Of a DNA stretch of 64,000 nt, positions 26,400-35,681 are shown piece after piece. Under the pieces are notes generated by a model, which ran no database searches, had not been told where the DNA came from, and was given only the letters and a program-made list of their open reading frames with translations. Location of the stretch: assembly GCF_004345365.1 (NCBI RefSeq), contig NZ_SLVF01000001.1, positions 558,001 through 622,000 on the forward strand. The letters run 5' to 3'. Origin of the DNA: Kribbella sp. VKM Ac-2568. GTDB lineage: Bacteria; Actinomycetota; Actinomycetes; Propionibacteriales; Kribbellaceae. Made by a program: the position numbers and the translations under genes. Each line of letters begins with the position of its first letter. Position 1 is the first letter of the stretch.

Positions 26400-27577
26400 G
26401 CGACGTCGGGTCGGCGGGCTCCGCGGTGCCCGCCGACCGGTCCCGGCTCCCGGAACGACCGCCACTCTCGCAACCACGCAGTACCGGCTCGCGATCGTTC
26501 CAGCAGCCCGGACTCGGGCTGCTCGGCCTGCTGCTCGTCATCCCGGTCGCGCTGGCGCTGGCGATCGGTCTCGGCGGCGACGGGTCGACCCGCGTCCTGG
26601 CACCGCTCGTCACGTTCTCCCTCCCGCTCGTCGTGATGATCGCCTTTTGGTGGGAGGACTGGCCGGGAACCCGGCTGCGAAGTAGCTGGGCCGGCTGGGC
26701 CGACACAGTGCTGATCGGTGCGGGCGCGATCGTTCTGACCGGTGCCGGTCAGACCCTGGCCGGTCGTCTCGATCCAGCGGCCCTGTTCGATCCCGCACCC
26801 GGTCCAGGTCACGTACCCACGTTTCCCGCCACCATGCCGCTCGCCGGCCTGGCTTTCGTCGTGATGCTCCAGATCACGCTCGTCGGTGAGGGGTGGCCGC
26901 TGCGGCGCCTCCACCCGCTGGTTGCCGGTCCGATCGCGGTCGCGATCTCCTGGGCCATCGCGATCGTCGGCTACCTGACCGTCGTACAGGTCGAGCCGCC
27001 GGCTGGTTCGGACGTGATCTCGCGGGACGGGCCGGTGCCAGGCGCCGTACTCGGCGCGACGCTGGTACTGATCGGCGCCTGGCAGGTGCTCTGTTTCGTC
27101 GTCTGGCGCGGTTGGCCGTTCGTGACTGTTGCGAGCCGAGCGGCCCGCCTCACCATCGCCCACGTGACGGTGATCGGCGGCGGGATCGTCAGCTACCTCG
27201 TCCTGCGGGAACTGCTGGGCCTGACTCCTTCGCGAATCGCCGCGCTCAGTGGCTGCTTCATCGCCGCCGGCCTGTTGTTCGGCATGCTGTTCGAGGGCTG
27301 GCTCGGCAATCTCAGTCCCACCGTCGAACGCGCCGCTCTCCTGCTGGCCACACTCGCTCTGGCGGCGCTGTTGGCGGTCGGGTTGCAGGCAATCGCCACC
27401 AGGGCAATGCACCTGACGCAGAGCGCCGCGGACGACTGGGTCGGCCACGCCACCCTGAACGCCCTGGCCGTCGCGATCATCCTCCACGTCGCCGTCGGAC
27501 GACGCTGGCCCTTCCCACACCCCGCTGACCAGGCACCACGGACGTCGAGCGGCGGTTCAGGGTCAGTTGATGTCTAG
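26396..27577 (+). CDS. Multi-spanning membrane protein of unknown function in the molybdenum hydroxylase operon
   Basis: A 393-residue protein with a roughly 35-residue hydrophilic Pro/Ser/Arg-rich leader and about ten membrane segments, including GLLGLLLVIPVALALAIGLG, LAGLAFVVMLQITLV and AALLLATLALAALLAVG. No conserved charged signature or known transporter motif is visible, and I do not recognise the family. The ATG at 26396 overlaps the Mo-subunit stop, so it is translated with the enzyme. A role in substrate uptake or in anchoring is possible but unproven. The last 15 bases overlap the convergent MBL gene. Confidence 0.75.
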   Translation: MSDVGSAGSAVPADRSRLPERPPLSQPRSTGSRSFQQPGLGLLGLLLVIPVALALAIGLGGDGSTRVLAPLVTFSLPLVVMIAFWWEDWPGTRLRSSWAGWADTVLIGAGAIVLTGAGQTLAGRLDPAALFDPAPGPGHVPTFPATMPLAGLAFVVMLQITLVGEGWPLRRLHPLVAGPIAVAISWAIAIVGYLTVVQVEPPAGSDVISRDGPVPGAVLGATLVLIGAWQVLCFVVWRGWPFVTVASRAARLTIAHVTVIGGGIVSYLVLRELLGLTPSRIAALSGCFIAAGLLFGMLFEGWLGNLSPTVERAALLLATLALAALLAVGLQAIATRAMHLTQSAADDWVGHATLNALAVAIILHVAVGRRWPFPHPADQAPRTSSGGSGSVDV

Positions 27578-28180
27578 CGTGTCGCCGGGCGCGAGGGCCT
27601 TGTAGGGACGCTCGTCGGAGTTGAGGAAGCGCGGCATCATGCTGAGGCCGATCTGGCTGAGCAGGGCGTCGTGGATGCCGACGAGCTGCTCGGACTTCAC
27701 CGAGCGGGCGTAGTCCACAGCCGGCGGCAGGGAGAACCACGGGCCGGAGATCGGCACGAGGTTGGTGTGTACGGCGCGGTCCGGCTGGGTGAACGAGTCG
27801 CCCGGGTGGTAGACGGCGTCGTCGATCAGGAAGCCGATGTTCTCGCAGGGCACGCCCCACTCGGGCAGGATGATCGCGTGGTCCTTGCCAAAGGCACTCA
27901 CCGAGAACCCGGCCGCCTCGAAGGACTGCCCGCCGGCGATCACGTGCACCCGGTCGCCCAGCTCGGTCAGCTGCGCGGCGACACCGGCGTTCGTGTAGAC
28001 GGGGACGTCGAGCGCCTGGACCCGCTCGATGTCCAGGTGGTCCTGGTGTTCGTGCGTGACCAGGATCGCGTCGGCGCGCTCGAACGCGGCCGCCTCGCTG
28101 AACGTGCCCGGATCGACCAGCAGGACCTTGCCGTCCTTCTCCAGCCGGACACACGCATGTGCGAACTTCGTGAGCTTCAC
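27563..28180 (-). CDS. MBL-fold metal-dependent hydrolase (UlaG-like)
   Basis: A 205-residue metallo-beta-lactamase fold protein. The metal motif HEHQDH (His43, His45, Asp47, His48) is intact; further ligands are likely in YHPGDSF and GIHDALL. The GTG at 28180 sits two bases after the menF stop on the same strand, so the gene is cotranscribed and probably coupled with menF. Substrate unknown. UlaG-type relatives act on lactones or phosphoesters. Linkage with menF recurs in actinobacteria and hints at a role near menaquinone, but that is inference. Confidence 0.88.
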   Translation of the reverse strand: MKLTKFAHACVRLEKDGKVLLVDPGTFSEAAAFERADAILVTHEHQDHLDIERVQALDVPVYTNAGVAAQLTELGDRVHVIAGGQSFEAAGFSVSAFGKDHAIILPEWGVPCENIGFLIDDAVYHPGDSFTQPDRAVHTNLVPISGPWFSLPPAVDYARSVKSEQLVGIHDALLSQIGLSMMPRFLNSDERPYKALAPGDTLDIN

Positions 28181-28182
28181 TC

Positions 28183-29454
28183 TCAGTCTCCCAACGCGTC
28201 TCTCATCGGAACCAGCTTGGCGTTCGTCTCGGCCAGTTCGGCCTCCGGGTCGGAGCCGGCGACGATGCCGGCTCCGGCGAACAGGCGCATCCTGGTCGGG
28301 TCTTGGGGGTCGGCCTGGCCGCAGCGCAGCGCGATGCACCACTCGCCGTCGCCGGCCGCGTCCATCCAGCCGACGGGGCCGCTGAACCGGCCGCGCGACA
28401 TCCCCTCGATCTCGCCGATCACGTCCCGCGCGACGTCGGTCGGCGTACCGCAGACTGCTGCGGAGGGGTGCAGGGCGGCGGCGAGGCCGAGTGCGGAGGC
28501 GCCGTTGGCGGCGACCCCGGCCACGTCGGAGGCGAGATGCATCACGTTCGGCAGGTGCAGCACGAACGGGGTCTCGGGCACGTTCATCGACTTGCAGTGC
28601 GGCTTCAGCGCGTCGGCCACCGAGCGGACCGCGAACTCGTGCTCCTCGAGGTCCTTGCTCGACCGGGCCAGCGACGCGGCCAGCGCGAGGTCGTGCGCGT
28701 CGTCGCCGGTACGCCGGATCGTGCCGGCCAGCACCCGGGAGGTGATCAGGCCCTTCTCCCGCCGGACCAGCAGTTCCGGGGTGGCGCCGATCAGCCCGTC
28801 GACGGAGAACGTCCAGCAGTTCGGGTACGCCGCGGCGAGCTGGCGCAACGGCCACCGCAGGTCGATCGGCTCGGCCGCGATCGCGACCAGGTCGCGCGCC
28901 AGCACCACCTTGTCGAGCTCGCCACCGGTGATCCGCTGAACCGCGTCGGCCACGATCCCGGACCACTCGGCGCCGGACCGGGCGCCGTCGGCGAAGGCGA
29001 CCTGGCCGACCGGCTCGGGCTCGTACCGGGTCAGCTCCGGGGGAGCGGCGATCGAGCTCGCGCCGGAGATCGTCGTCACCCAGGTGATGCCGCCGCGGCG
29101 ACCGACGATCACCTCGGGCACCACCAGCTCACTGGGGTCGGCGTCGGTGAAGCCGAAGGAGCCGAAGCAGACCAGGCCGGAGCCCGGCACACCGACCTCG
29201 TCGCGGACCACCGCGGCGCCGGTGAGGTCCTGCCACCAGGTCTGCGCCTCGGTGAACCGGTTGCCACCAGCAATCGCGAGCCGGGCGGCGGCGCCCCAGC
29301 CGACGTGGCCGTCGCCGCGCCGTACCCAGGCCAGTCCGCCGGTCTCGGGCAGGTGATCCATCAGGGCCGCGGCGACGCCTTCGATCCGCTGGCTGCGAAC
29401 GACCAGCCGGGGAGCCGGCTCGTGGCCGGGTACGACCGGGTCAGACAAGCTCAC
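28183..29454 (-). CDS. menF: Isochorismate synthase MenF
   Basis: Chorismate-binding enzyme making isochorismate, the entry to menaquinone synthesis. The 423-residue protein has the catalytic-domain motifs KVVLARDL, LIGATPELLVRREKG, SRVLAGTIRRT, LHLPNVMHL, ALHPSAAVCGTP and the end block RMRLFAGAGIVAGSDPEAEL with its metal-binding glutamates. MenF and the siderophore enzyme EntC/DhbC are close relatives; the surrounding menG and menJ genes and absence of siderophore genes favour MenF. It is divergent from menG across 142 bp and followed by an MBL hydrolase. Confidence 0.92.
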   Translation of the reverse strand: MSLSDPVVPGHEPAPRLVVRSQRIEGVAAALMDHLPETGGLAWVRRGDGHVGWGAAARLAIAGGNRFTEAQTWWQDLTGAAVVRDEVGVPGSGLVCFGSFGFTDADPSELVVPEVIVGRRGGITWVTTISGASSIAAPPELTRYEPEPVGQVAFADGARSGAEWSGIVADAVQRITGGELDKVVLARDLVAIAAEPIDLRWPLRQLAAAYPNCWTFSVDGLIGATPELLVRREKGLITSRVLAGTIRRTGDDAHDLALAASLARSSKDLEEHEFAVRSVADALKPHCKSMNVPETPFVLHLPNVMHLASDVAGVAANGASALGLAAALHPSAAVCGTPTDVARDVIGEIEGMSRGRFSGPVGWMDAAGDGEWCIALRCGQADPQDPTRMRLFAGAGIVAGSDPEAELAETNAKLVPMRDALGD

Positions 29455-29596
29455 GGCAACACTCCTCGCTCGCTTCCCGGCCCCGGGTCTCGATGGCCGG
29501 CCGGCTCAATGGAGATTCGCTCACGGCATGCAAGCGTATGCCGCCTTCATGTCCAGCGAATTTCGGAGCCTGTCGGAGCCGTGATGAACTAGACAG

Positions 29597-30295
29597 GTGA
29601 ACCGCGCAGACCTCACCAAACAGCCCGAAGCCGTCGCTGCGATGTTCGACAACGTGGCTGAGGGCTACGACCGGACCAACGCGGTCGCCACGATGGGGCT
29701 GGAGAAGCTGCACTGGCGGCCCCAGACGCTGGCGGAGATCGCGCCGCGGAAGGGGATGAGGATCCTCGACCTGGCCGCCGGGACGGGTGCCTCCAGCGTG
29801 AAGCTGCGTGAGGCGGGCGCCGAGGTGGTGTCGTGCGACTTCTCGGTCGGCATGCTCCGGGTCGGCAAGCGCCGCAACCCCGAGCTGGACCTGATCGCCG
29901 GCGACGCGCTCCGGCTGCCGTTCGCAGACGAGAGCTTCGACGTGGTCACCATCTCCTGGGCGCTGCGGAACGTGAACGACGTCACGGTGGCACTGCGGGA
30001 GATGCTCCGGGTGACCAGGCCGGGCGGCCGGCTGGTGGTGCTGGAGAACTCCCACCCGACCTGGAAACCGTTCCGGGTGGCCTATCTCGAGTACATGATG
30101 CGAGCCGTCCCGGTGGTCGCGAAGGCGGTCTCCACCAACCCCGACGCCTACGTCTACCTGGCCGAGTCCGTCCGCGCCTGGCCAGGTCAGGAGCCACTCG
30201 CCCGGACGATCGAGGCCTCCGGCTGGACCCACGTCCAGTGGCGCAACCTGACCGGCGGCCTGGTGGCCATCCACCGCGGCGTGAAGCCCCTCTAA
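29597..30295 (+). CDS. menG: Demethylmenaquinone methyltransferase MenG (UbiE family)
   Basis: SAM-dependent C-methyltransferase of 232 residues that completes the menaquinone ring. SAM motif I is ILDLAAGTGAS (56-66); the UbiE signatures MFDNVAEGYDRTN near the N-terminus and RVTRPGGRLVVLE are clear. The GTG at 29597 is the only start that keeps the conserved N-terminal DLTKQPEAVAAMFD. Orientation and spacing allow read-through into menJ, although menJ has its own -10 box. Confidence 0.94.
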   Translation: MNRADLTKQPEAVAAMFDNVAEGYDRTNAVATMGLEKLHWRPQTLAEIAPRKGMRILDLAAGTGASSVKLREAGAEVVSCDFSVGMLRVGKRRNPELDLIAGDALRLPFADESFDVVTISWALRNVNDVTVALREMLRVTRPGGRLVVLENSHPTWKPFRVAYLEYMMRAVPVVAKAVSTNPDAYVYLAESVRAWPGQEPLARTIEASGWTHVQWRNLTGGLVAIHRGVKPL

Positions 30296-30373
30296 TTACG
30301 CAACGGAAATCGCGCATAAATGAGTTGCAGGCAAGGGGTTCCGGGCCGGTTTCGTGTCCAAGTCAGGCAGTCC

Positions 30374-30379
30374 TAGACT
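30374..30379 (+). promoter_or_regulatory. -10 element (TAGACT) upstream of menJ
   Basis: A good TAGACT box, with transcription expected near 30386. A clear -35 is not seen at the expected distance. Confidence 0.45.
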
Positions 30380-30394
30380 GTCAGCTGACCAGGC

Positions 30395-30414
30395 CTCGTG
30401 AATCCCTTCACGAG
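30395..30414 (+). promoter_or_regulatory. Hairpin in the menJ leader
   Basis: CTCGTGAA, loop TCCC, TTCACGAG make a perfect 8-bp hairpin 29 bases before the menJ ATG. It would sit at the 5' end of the leader and could affect stability or initiation. Its last G is also the first base of an alternative GTG start. Confidence 0.5.
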
Positions 30415-30443
30415 TGACAGCCCAACCTTCAGGCCGGGATGAG

Positions 30444-31757
30444 ATGAGCCAGAGCGCGCCGAACAGGCAGCAGGCCGAGACCGCCGATGTGATCGTCGTC
30501 GGTGCGGGGCCCGCGGGCTCGGCTGCCGCGTACCATCTGGCCAACGCCGGCCTGGACGTGCTGCTGCTGGAGAAGACCGCGTTCCCGCGCGAGAAGGTGT
30601 GCGGCGACGGGCTCACCCCGCGCGGTACCAAGCAGCTGATCAACATGGGTATCGACATCTCGCCCGAGGCCGGCTGGATCCCCAACTACGGGCTGCGGAT
30701 CCGCGGCGCCGGGCACGTGCTGCAGCTCGACTGGCCGGACCTGGCCAGCCACCCGAACTACGGGCTGACCCGGAACCGGATGGACTTCGACGACATGCTC
30801 GCCCGGCAGGCCGTCAAGGCCGGCGCCCAGCTGCGGGAGCGGACCAACGTGACCGCCCCGATCCTGGACGACCGGGGCTTCATCGTCGGCGTCACCGCGA
30901 AGCCGGTCGACGACAACGGCCGCCGGGCCGGCGCCGACCTCGAGTTCCGGGCGCCGCTGGTGATGGCCGCCGACGGCAACTCCTCGCGGCTGAGTGTCTC
31001 GATGGGCCTGCACAAGCGCGACGACCGCCCGATGGGCGTGGCCGTGCGCACCTACTTCACCAGCCCACGCCACGACGACGACTACCTCGAGTCGTGGCTG
31101 GAGCTGTGGGCCGACGACCCGCAGCAGCCCGGTCAGCGCAACCTGCTGCCCGGCTACGGCTGGATCTTCGGGATGGGCGACGGCACGGTCAACGTCGGCC
31201 TCGGCATCCTGAACACCTCCGACGCCTTCGGCAAGGTGGACTATTCCGACCTGCTGAAGCAGTGGCTGAAGAACACTCCCGAGGAGTGGCAGTTCCGCGA
31301 CGAGTTCCAGACCATCCCGATCCGGGGCGCGGCGCTGCCGATGGGCTTCAACCGGCAGCCGCACTACACCCGTGGACTCATGCTCCTGGGTGATGCGGGC
31401 GGCATGGTGAACCCGTTCAATGGCGAAGGCATCCCGTACGCGATGGAGTCCGGCGCGTTCGCCGCCGAGGTCGCCTCCCAGGCCCTGCGGCGGCAGCCGA
31501 ACCAGCGCGAGCGGGCGCTGTCGGCGTACCCGAAGGCGCTCAAGCAGGAGTACGGCGGCTACTACACGCTCGGCCGGGTGTTCGTGAAGCTGATCGGAAA
31601 TCCGGAGGTGATGCGGCTGTGCACGAAGTACGGTCTGCCGCGCACCACCTTGATGAAGTTCACCCTGAAACTGCTGGCCAACCTCACCGATCCGCGCGAC
31701 GGCGACGTGATGGACAAGATCATCAACGGTCTCACCAAGGTCGCCCCGGCCGCCTGA
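30444..31757 (+). CDS. menJ: Menaquinone side-chain reductase MenJ (geranylgeranyl reductase family)
   Basis: FAD flavoprotein, 437 residues from the chosen ATG, resembling mycobacterial MenJ (Rv0561c), which saturates one isoprene unit of menaquinone. Motifs: dinucleotide fold VVGAGPAGSAAAYHLA (about 18-33), KVCGDGLTPRG, the FAD site GLMLLGDAGGMVNPFNGEGIPYAMESG. The order menG-menJ-nuo links ring methylation, chain reduction and quinone use. An in-frame GTG at 30414 would add 10 residues but overlaps the leader hairpin; the ATG has a GGGATGAG purine stretch just before it. Confidence 0.9.
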   Translation: MSQSAPNRQQAETADVIVVGAGPAGSAAAYHLANAGLDVLLLEKTAFPREKVCGDGLTPRGTKQLINMGIDISPEAGWIPNYGLRIRGAGHVLQLDWPDLASHPNYGLTRNRMDFDDMLARQAVKAGAQLRERTNVTAPILDDRGFIVGVTAKPVDDNGRRAGADLEFRAPLVMAADGNSSRLSVSMGLHKRDDRPMGVAVRTYFTSPRHDDDYLESWLELWADDPQQPGQRNLLPGYGWIFGMGDGTVNVGLGILNTSDAFGKVDYSDLLKQWLKNTPEEWQFRDEFQTIPIRGAALPMGFNRQPHYTRGLMLLGDAGGMVNPFNGEGIPYAMESGAFAAEVASQALRRQPNQRERALSAYPKALKQEYGGYYTLGRVFVKLIGNPEVMRLCTKYGLPRTTLMKFTLKLLANLTDPRDGDVMDKIINGLTKVAPAA

Positions 31758-31772
31758 CAACGGCGGGGCGGG

Positions 31773-31800
31773 TGACCTGAGACACAGCGGTACTGATAAC
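31773..31800 (+). promoter_or_regulatory. Possible nuo operon promoter
   Basis: TGACCT (31773-31778) and GATAAC (31795-31800) are 16 bp apart in the 135-bp gap between menJ and nuoA. This is the only AT-richer patch there; the match is moderate. Confidence 0.3.
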
Positions 31801-31892
31801 ACAGTGCTGTCCCGCAACAGGACAGGACTGAAGAGCAACAGACAGCCACCGACCAGGCAGTACGGACGCAAGAAGGAGGGAGCACCCACAAG

Positions 31893-32252
31893 ATGCACCC
31901 TTACGTACCGATCCTCATCCTCGGTGTGCTCGCGACGATCTTCGTGGCGGGCACCTTGGTGACGAGCGCGCTCGTCGGCCCGAAGCGCTACAACCGGGCC
32001 AAGCTCGACTCGTACGAGTGCGGGATCGAGCCGACCCCGCAGCCGGTCGGTGGCGGGCGTTTCCCGGTGAAGTACTACATCACCGCGATGCTCTTCATCG
32101 TGTTCGACATCGAGATCATCTTCCTCTACCCCTGGGCCGTCGCCTTCGACCAGATGGCGCTGTTCGGGTTGGTCGAGATGGTCATCTTCATCGCAACCGT
32201 GTTCATCGCGTACGCCTACGTGTGGCGTCGTGGCGGACTTGAATGGGACTGA
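31893..32252 (+). CDS. nuoA: NADH-quinone oxidoreductase subunit A
   Basis: First gene of the 14-subunit complex I operon. The 119-residue protein has three membrane segments and the conserved loop YECGIEPT with its cysteine after segment 1, near the quinone channel. A very strong ribosome site (AAGAAGGAGGGAG) precedes the ATG. The nuoB ATG follows three bases after the stop. Confidence 0.95.
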   Translation: MHPYVPILILGVLATIFVAGTLVTSALVGPKRYNRAKLDSYECGIEPTPQPVGGGRFPVKYYITAMLFIVFDIEIIFLYPWAVAFDQMALFGLVEMVIFIATVFIAYAYVWRRGGLEWD

Positions 32253-32255
32253 GCA

Positions 32256-32810
32256 ATGGGTGTTGAGGAACAGCTTCCGGCCGGCGTCCTGCTGACCACC
32301 GTCGAGGGCCTGTCGGGCTACATGCGCAAGGCGTCGTTGTGGCCGGCAACCTTCGGCCTGGCCTGCTGCGCCATCGAGATGATGACCACCGGCGCGCCCC
32401 GGTACGACGCGGCGCGGTTCGGCATGGAGGTCTTCCGGGCGTCGCCGCGGCAGGCCGACCTGATGATCGTGGCCGGCCGGGTGAGCCAGAAGATGGCCCC
32501 GGTGCTGCGCCAGATCTACGACCAGATGCCGAACCCGAAGTGGGTGCTGGCGATGGGTGTCTGCGCGTCGTCCGGCGGCATGTTCAACAACTACGCGATC
32601 GTGCAGGGCGTGGACCACGTCGTACCGGTCGACATGTACCTGCCCGGCTGCCCGCCGCGGCCGGAGATGCTGCTGGACGCGTTCCTCAAGCTGCACGCCG
32701 ACATCCAGAACGGCAAGCTCGGCGCGAACAAGAAGGCACTGCAGGCCGAGGAAGAGGCCGCGGCCCTCACCGCGTCCCCGACGCTCGAGATGAAGGGGCT
32801 GCTTCGGTGA
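32256..32810 (+). CDS. nuoB: NADH-quinone oxidoreductase subunit B
   Basis: Carries the terminal [4Fe-4S] cluster N2 that hands electrons to menaquinone. The adjacent ligands Cys37-Cys38 (LACCAIEMM) and Cys103 and Cys132 ([17 protein letters not shown]) are all present. Length 184 residues, with a charged C-terminal tail typical of actinobacteria. The stop overlaps the nuoC GTG. Confidence 0.96.
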   Translation: MGVEEQLPAGVLLTTVEGLSGYMRKASLWPATFGLACCAIEMMTTGAPRYDAARFGMEVFRASPRQADLMIVAGRVSQKMAPVLRQIYDQMPNPKWVLAMGVCASSGGMFNNYAIVQGVDHVVPVDMYLPGCPPRPEMLLDAFLKLHADIQNGKLGANKKALQAEEEAAALTASPTLEMKGLLR

Positions 32811-33514
32811 GCGATATCCAACCGGAGAACTTGCCGGCGACGACGCCCGGTGGCGACGCTCAGACGCCGGCGGCCGAGGTCGTCGACCAGCGCGAGGGCA
32901 TGTTCGGCGTCCGCGGTACAGGTGACACGTCCGGCTTCGGCGGCCTGCGCCGCCAGGTCGCGCTGCCCGGCGGATCGGCCAAGCCGTACGGCTCCTGGTA
33001 CGACGCCGCCACCGAGAAGCTGGAGAGCCTGGTCGGCGACGGCGCGATCGAGAAGGTCGTGGTCGCGTACGGCGAGCTGACCCTGCACGTCCAGCGCGAC
33101 CGGCTGGTCGAGGTCGCCCAGCACCTGCGCGACGACGAGGCACTGCGGTTCGAGTTCTGCTCCGGTGTCAGCGGCGTGCACTACCCGAACGAGACCGACC
33201 GCGAACTGCACGCGGTCTACCACCTGCTCTCGATCACCCACAACCGGCGGATCCGGGTCGAGGTGTCCTGCCCGGACTCCGATCCGCACATCCCGTCCAT
33301 CGTCTCGGTCTACCCGGCCAACGACTGGCACGAGCGCGAGACCTGGGACTTCTTCGGCATCATCTTCGACGGACACCCGGCGCTGACCCGGATCCAGATG
33401 CCCGACGACTGGCCGGGTCACCCGCAACGCAAGGACTACCCGCTCGGCGGCATCGACGTCGAGTACAAGGGCGCCGTCATCCCGCCGCCCGACACGCGGA
33501 GGTCGTACAACTGA
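32807..33514 (+). CDS. nuoC: NADH-quinone oxidoreductase subunit C
   Basis: Peripheral-arm subunit of 235 residues. The GTG at 32807 overlaps the nuoB TGA; a longer frame starting inside nuoB is not real. The first 60 residues (Pro/Ala-rich, then [18 protein letters not shown]) are an actinobacterial extension. The conserved 30-kDa subunit signature is [21 protein letters not shown], followed by [18 protein letters not shown]. The stop overlaps the nuoD ATG by one base. Confidence 0.95.
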   Translation: MSDIQPENLPATTPGGDAQTPAAEVVDQREGMFGVRGTGDTSGFGGLRRQVALPGGSAKPYGSWYDAATEKLESLVGDGAIEKVVVAYGELTLHVQRDRLVEVAQHLRDDEALRFEFCSGVSGVHYPNETDRELHAVYHLLSITHNRRIRVEVSCPDSDPHIPSIVSVYPANDWHERETWDFFGIIFDGHPALTRIQMPDDWPGHPQRKDYPLGGIDVEYKGAVIPPPDTRRSYN

Positions 33515-34869
33515 TGACCACTACAGATCCCTACGCCACTGCGGATCCCTACGCACAGGGCCGCGACACCACCGAGGGCAAGGTCTTCACCGTCACCGGT
33601 CAGGACTGGGACTCGGTCGTGTCCGGCCTGGGCGACGAACCCGAAGAGCGCATCGTCGTCAACATGGGCCCGCAGCACCCGTCCACCCACGGCGTGCTCC
33701 GGCTGATCCTCGAGATCGAGGGCGAGACGGTGACCGAGGCCCGCTGCGGCATCGGCTACCTGCACACCGGTATCGAGAAGAACATGGAGTTCCGCAACTG
33801 GACGCAGGGCGTCACGTTCTGCACCCGGATGGACTACCTTTCGCCGTTCTACAACGAGACCGCGTACTGCCTCGCGGTCGAGCGGCTGCTCGGCATCGAG
33901 GACCAGATCCCGGAGAAGGCCAACGTGATGCGGGTGCTCCTGATGGAGCTGAACCGGATCTCCAGCCACCTGGTCGCGATCGCCACCGGTGGGATGGAGA
34001 TCGGTGCGCTGACCGTGATGACGATCGGCTTCCGTGAGCGGGAGATGACGCTCGACCTGTTCGAGCTGATCACCGGACTGCGGATGAACCACGCGTTCAT
34101 CCGGCCGGGCGGTGTCGCCCAGGACCTGCCGCCGGGGGCGCTGGACAAGATCCGGGACTACATCACCTGGATGAACAAGCACCTGCCCGAGTACGCCGAG
34201 CTGTGCAACGCGAACCCGATCTTCAAGGGCCGGCTGCAGAACGTGGGCTACCTGGACCTGGCCGGGTGCATGGCGCTCGGCATCTCCGGGCCGCCGCTGC
34301 GCGCCACCGGCTACGGCCTCGACCTGCGCAAGACCCAGCCGTACTGCGGGTACGAGACGTACGACTTCGACGTACCGACCTGGGACACGGCCGACTCGTA
34401 CGGCCGCTTCCGGGTCCGCCTGCAGGAGATGTGGGAATCGCTGAAGATCGTCGAGCAGTGCGCCGACCGCCTCGCGAAGATGGAGGGCGAGCCGGTGATG
34501 GTGGCGGACAAGAAGATCGGCTGGCCGGCCCAGCTTGCCGTCGGCAACGACGGGATGGGCAACTCCCTCGACCACATCAAGCACATCATGGGCGAGTCGA
34601 TGGAAGCGCTGATCCATCACTTCAAGCTGGTCACCGAGGGCTTCCGGGTGCCGGCCGGGCAGGCCTACGTGGCGGTCGAGTCGCCGCGCGGCGAGCTGGG
34701 CTGCCACCTGGTCTCCGACGGCGGCACCAAGCCGTACCGGGCGCACTTCCGCGACCCGTCGTTCGCAAACCTGCAGGCGATGCCGATCCTGTGCGAGGGC
34801 GCACAGGTCGCCGACGTGATCGTCGCCGTCGCCAGCCTTGACCCGGTGATGGGTGGAGTGGACCGATAG
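33514..34869 (+). CDS. nuoD: NADH-quinone oxidoreductase subunit D
   Basis: The 49-kDa-type subunit (451 residues) that forms most of the quinone pocket with Nuo[16 protein letters not shown] contains the pocket histidine; [24 protein letters not shown] (pocket tyrosine) and the C-terminal DPVMGGVDR are hallmarks. A Thr/Asp/Tyr-rich N-terminal leader of about 40 residues precedes the core. The nuoE ATG follows the stop directly. Confidence 0.96.
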   Translation: MTTTDPYATADPYAQGRDTTEGKVFTVTGQDWDSVVSGLGDEPEERIVVNMGPQHPSTHGVLRLILEIEGETVTEARCGIGYLHTGIEKNMEFRNWTQGVTFCTRMDYLSPFYNETAYCLAVERLLGIEDQIPEKANVMRVLLMELNRISSHLVAIATGGMEIGALTVMTIGFREREMTLDLFELITGLRMNHAFIRPGGVAQDLPPGALDKIRDYITWMNKHLPEYAELCNANPIFKGRLQNVGYLDLAGCMALGISGPPLRATGYGLDLRKTQPYCGYETYDFDVPTWDTADSYGRFRVRLQEMWESLKIVEQCADRLAKMEGEPVMVADKKIGWPAQLAVGNDGMGNSLDHIKHIMGESMEALIHHFKLVTEGFRVPAGQAYVAVESPRGELGCHLVSDGGTKPYRAHFRDPSFANLQAMPILCEGAQVADVIVAVASLDPVMGGVDR

Positions 34870-35676
34870 ATGTCTGACACAACCGTTCCCTACAGCACAG
34901 GCGAGACGAAGCTCGGCGACACCACGCTCGCCGAGATGCGCGAGCTGGCCGCGCGGTACCCGGTCGGCCGGTCCGCCCTGCTGCCGATGCTGCACCTGGT
35001 GCAGTCGGTCGAGGGCCGGATCACCCCCGAGGGCATCGAGGCCTGTGCCGACGTGCTCGGCCTGACCGGCGCCGAGGTGTCGGCGGTCGCGACCTTCTAC
35101 ACGATGTACAAGCGCCGTCCGGTCGGCGACTACCACGTCGGGGTGTGCACCAACACGCTCTGCGCGGTGATGGGCGGCGACCTGATCTTCGAGCGGCTCA
35201 AGCAGCACCTCGACGTCGGCAACGACGAGACCACCGAGGACGGCAAGATCACCCTCGAGCACCTCGAGTGCAACGCCGCCTGCGACTACGCGCCGGTGAT
35301 GATGGTGAACTGGGAGTTCTTCGACGACATGACCCCGGAGTCGGCCACCCAGCTGGTGGACGACCTGCGCGAGGGCACCGAGGTGAAGTCGCCGCGCGGT
35401 GCGACGATCTGCACCTGGCGCGAGGCCGAGCGGGTGCTCGCCGGGTTCCCCGACGGTCGTGCCGACGAGGGCCCGACCGGTGGCAAGGCCACCCTGGCCG
35501 GCCTGCGGCTGGCCCGCGAGCGCAACTGGAAGGCGCCGCAGGGCAACCACTCCGGCCGTGCGCCGGAGCCGGAGCAGACGGTCTCCCCGGACGCGGCCTC
35601 CGGTCCGCGCCCTGAGGACCAGCCCGGCAAGGAATCCCAGACGGTCCACACCGACGACGCGCGGAAGGAGGACTGA
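34870..35676 (+). CDS. nuoE: NADH-quinone oxidoreductase subunit E
   Basis: Thioredoxin-like subunit with [2Fe-2S] cluster N1a, ligands Cys93, Cys98, Cys134 and Cys138 (CTNTLC and CNAAC). It is long (268 residues against about 165-240 in relatives) because of a disordered Pro/Gly/Asp-rich tail after residue 215. Such tails occur in other actinobacteria. Next is nuoF after 5 bases, with the ribosome site GGAAGGAGG inside the nuoE end. Confidence 0.95.
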   Translation: MSDTTVPYSTGETKLGDTTLAEMRELAARYPVGRSALLPMLHLVQSVEGRITPEGIEACADVLGLTGAEVSAVATFYTMYKRRPVGDYHVGVCTNTLCAVMGGDLIFERLKQHLDVGNDETTEDGKITLEHLECNAACDYAPVMMVNWEFFDDMTPESATQLVDDLREGTEVKSPRGATICTWREAERVLAGFPDGRADEGPTGGKATLAGLRLARERNWKAPQGNHSGRAPEPEQTVSPDAASGPRPEDQPGKESQTVHTDDARKED

Positions 35677-35681
35677 TCGCC

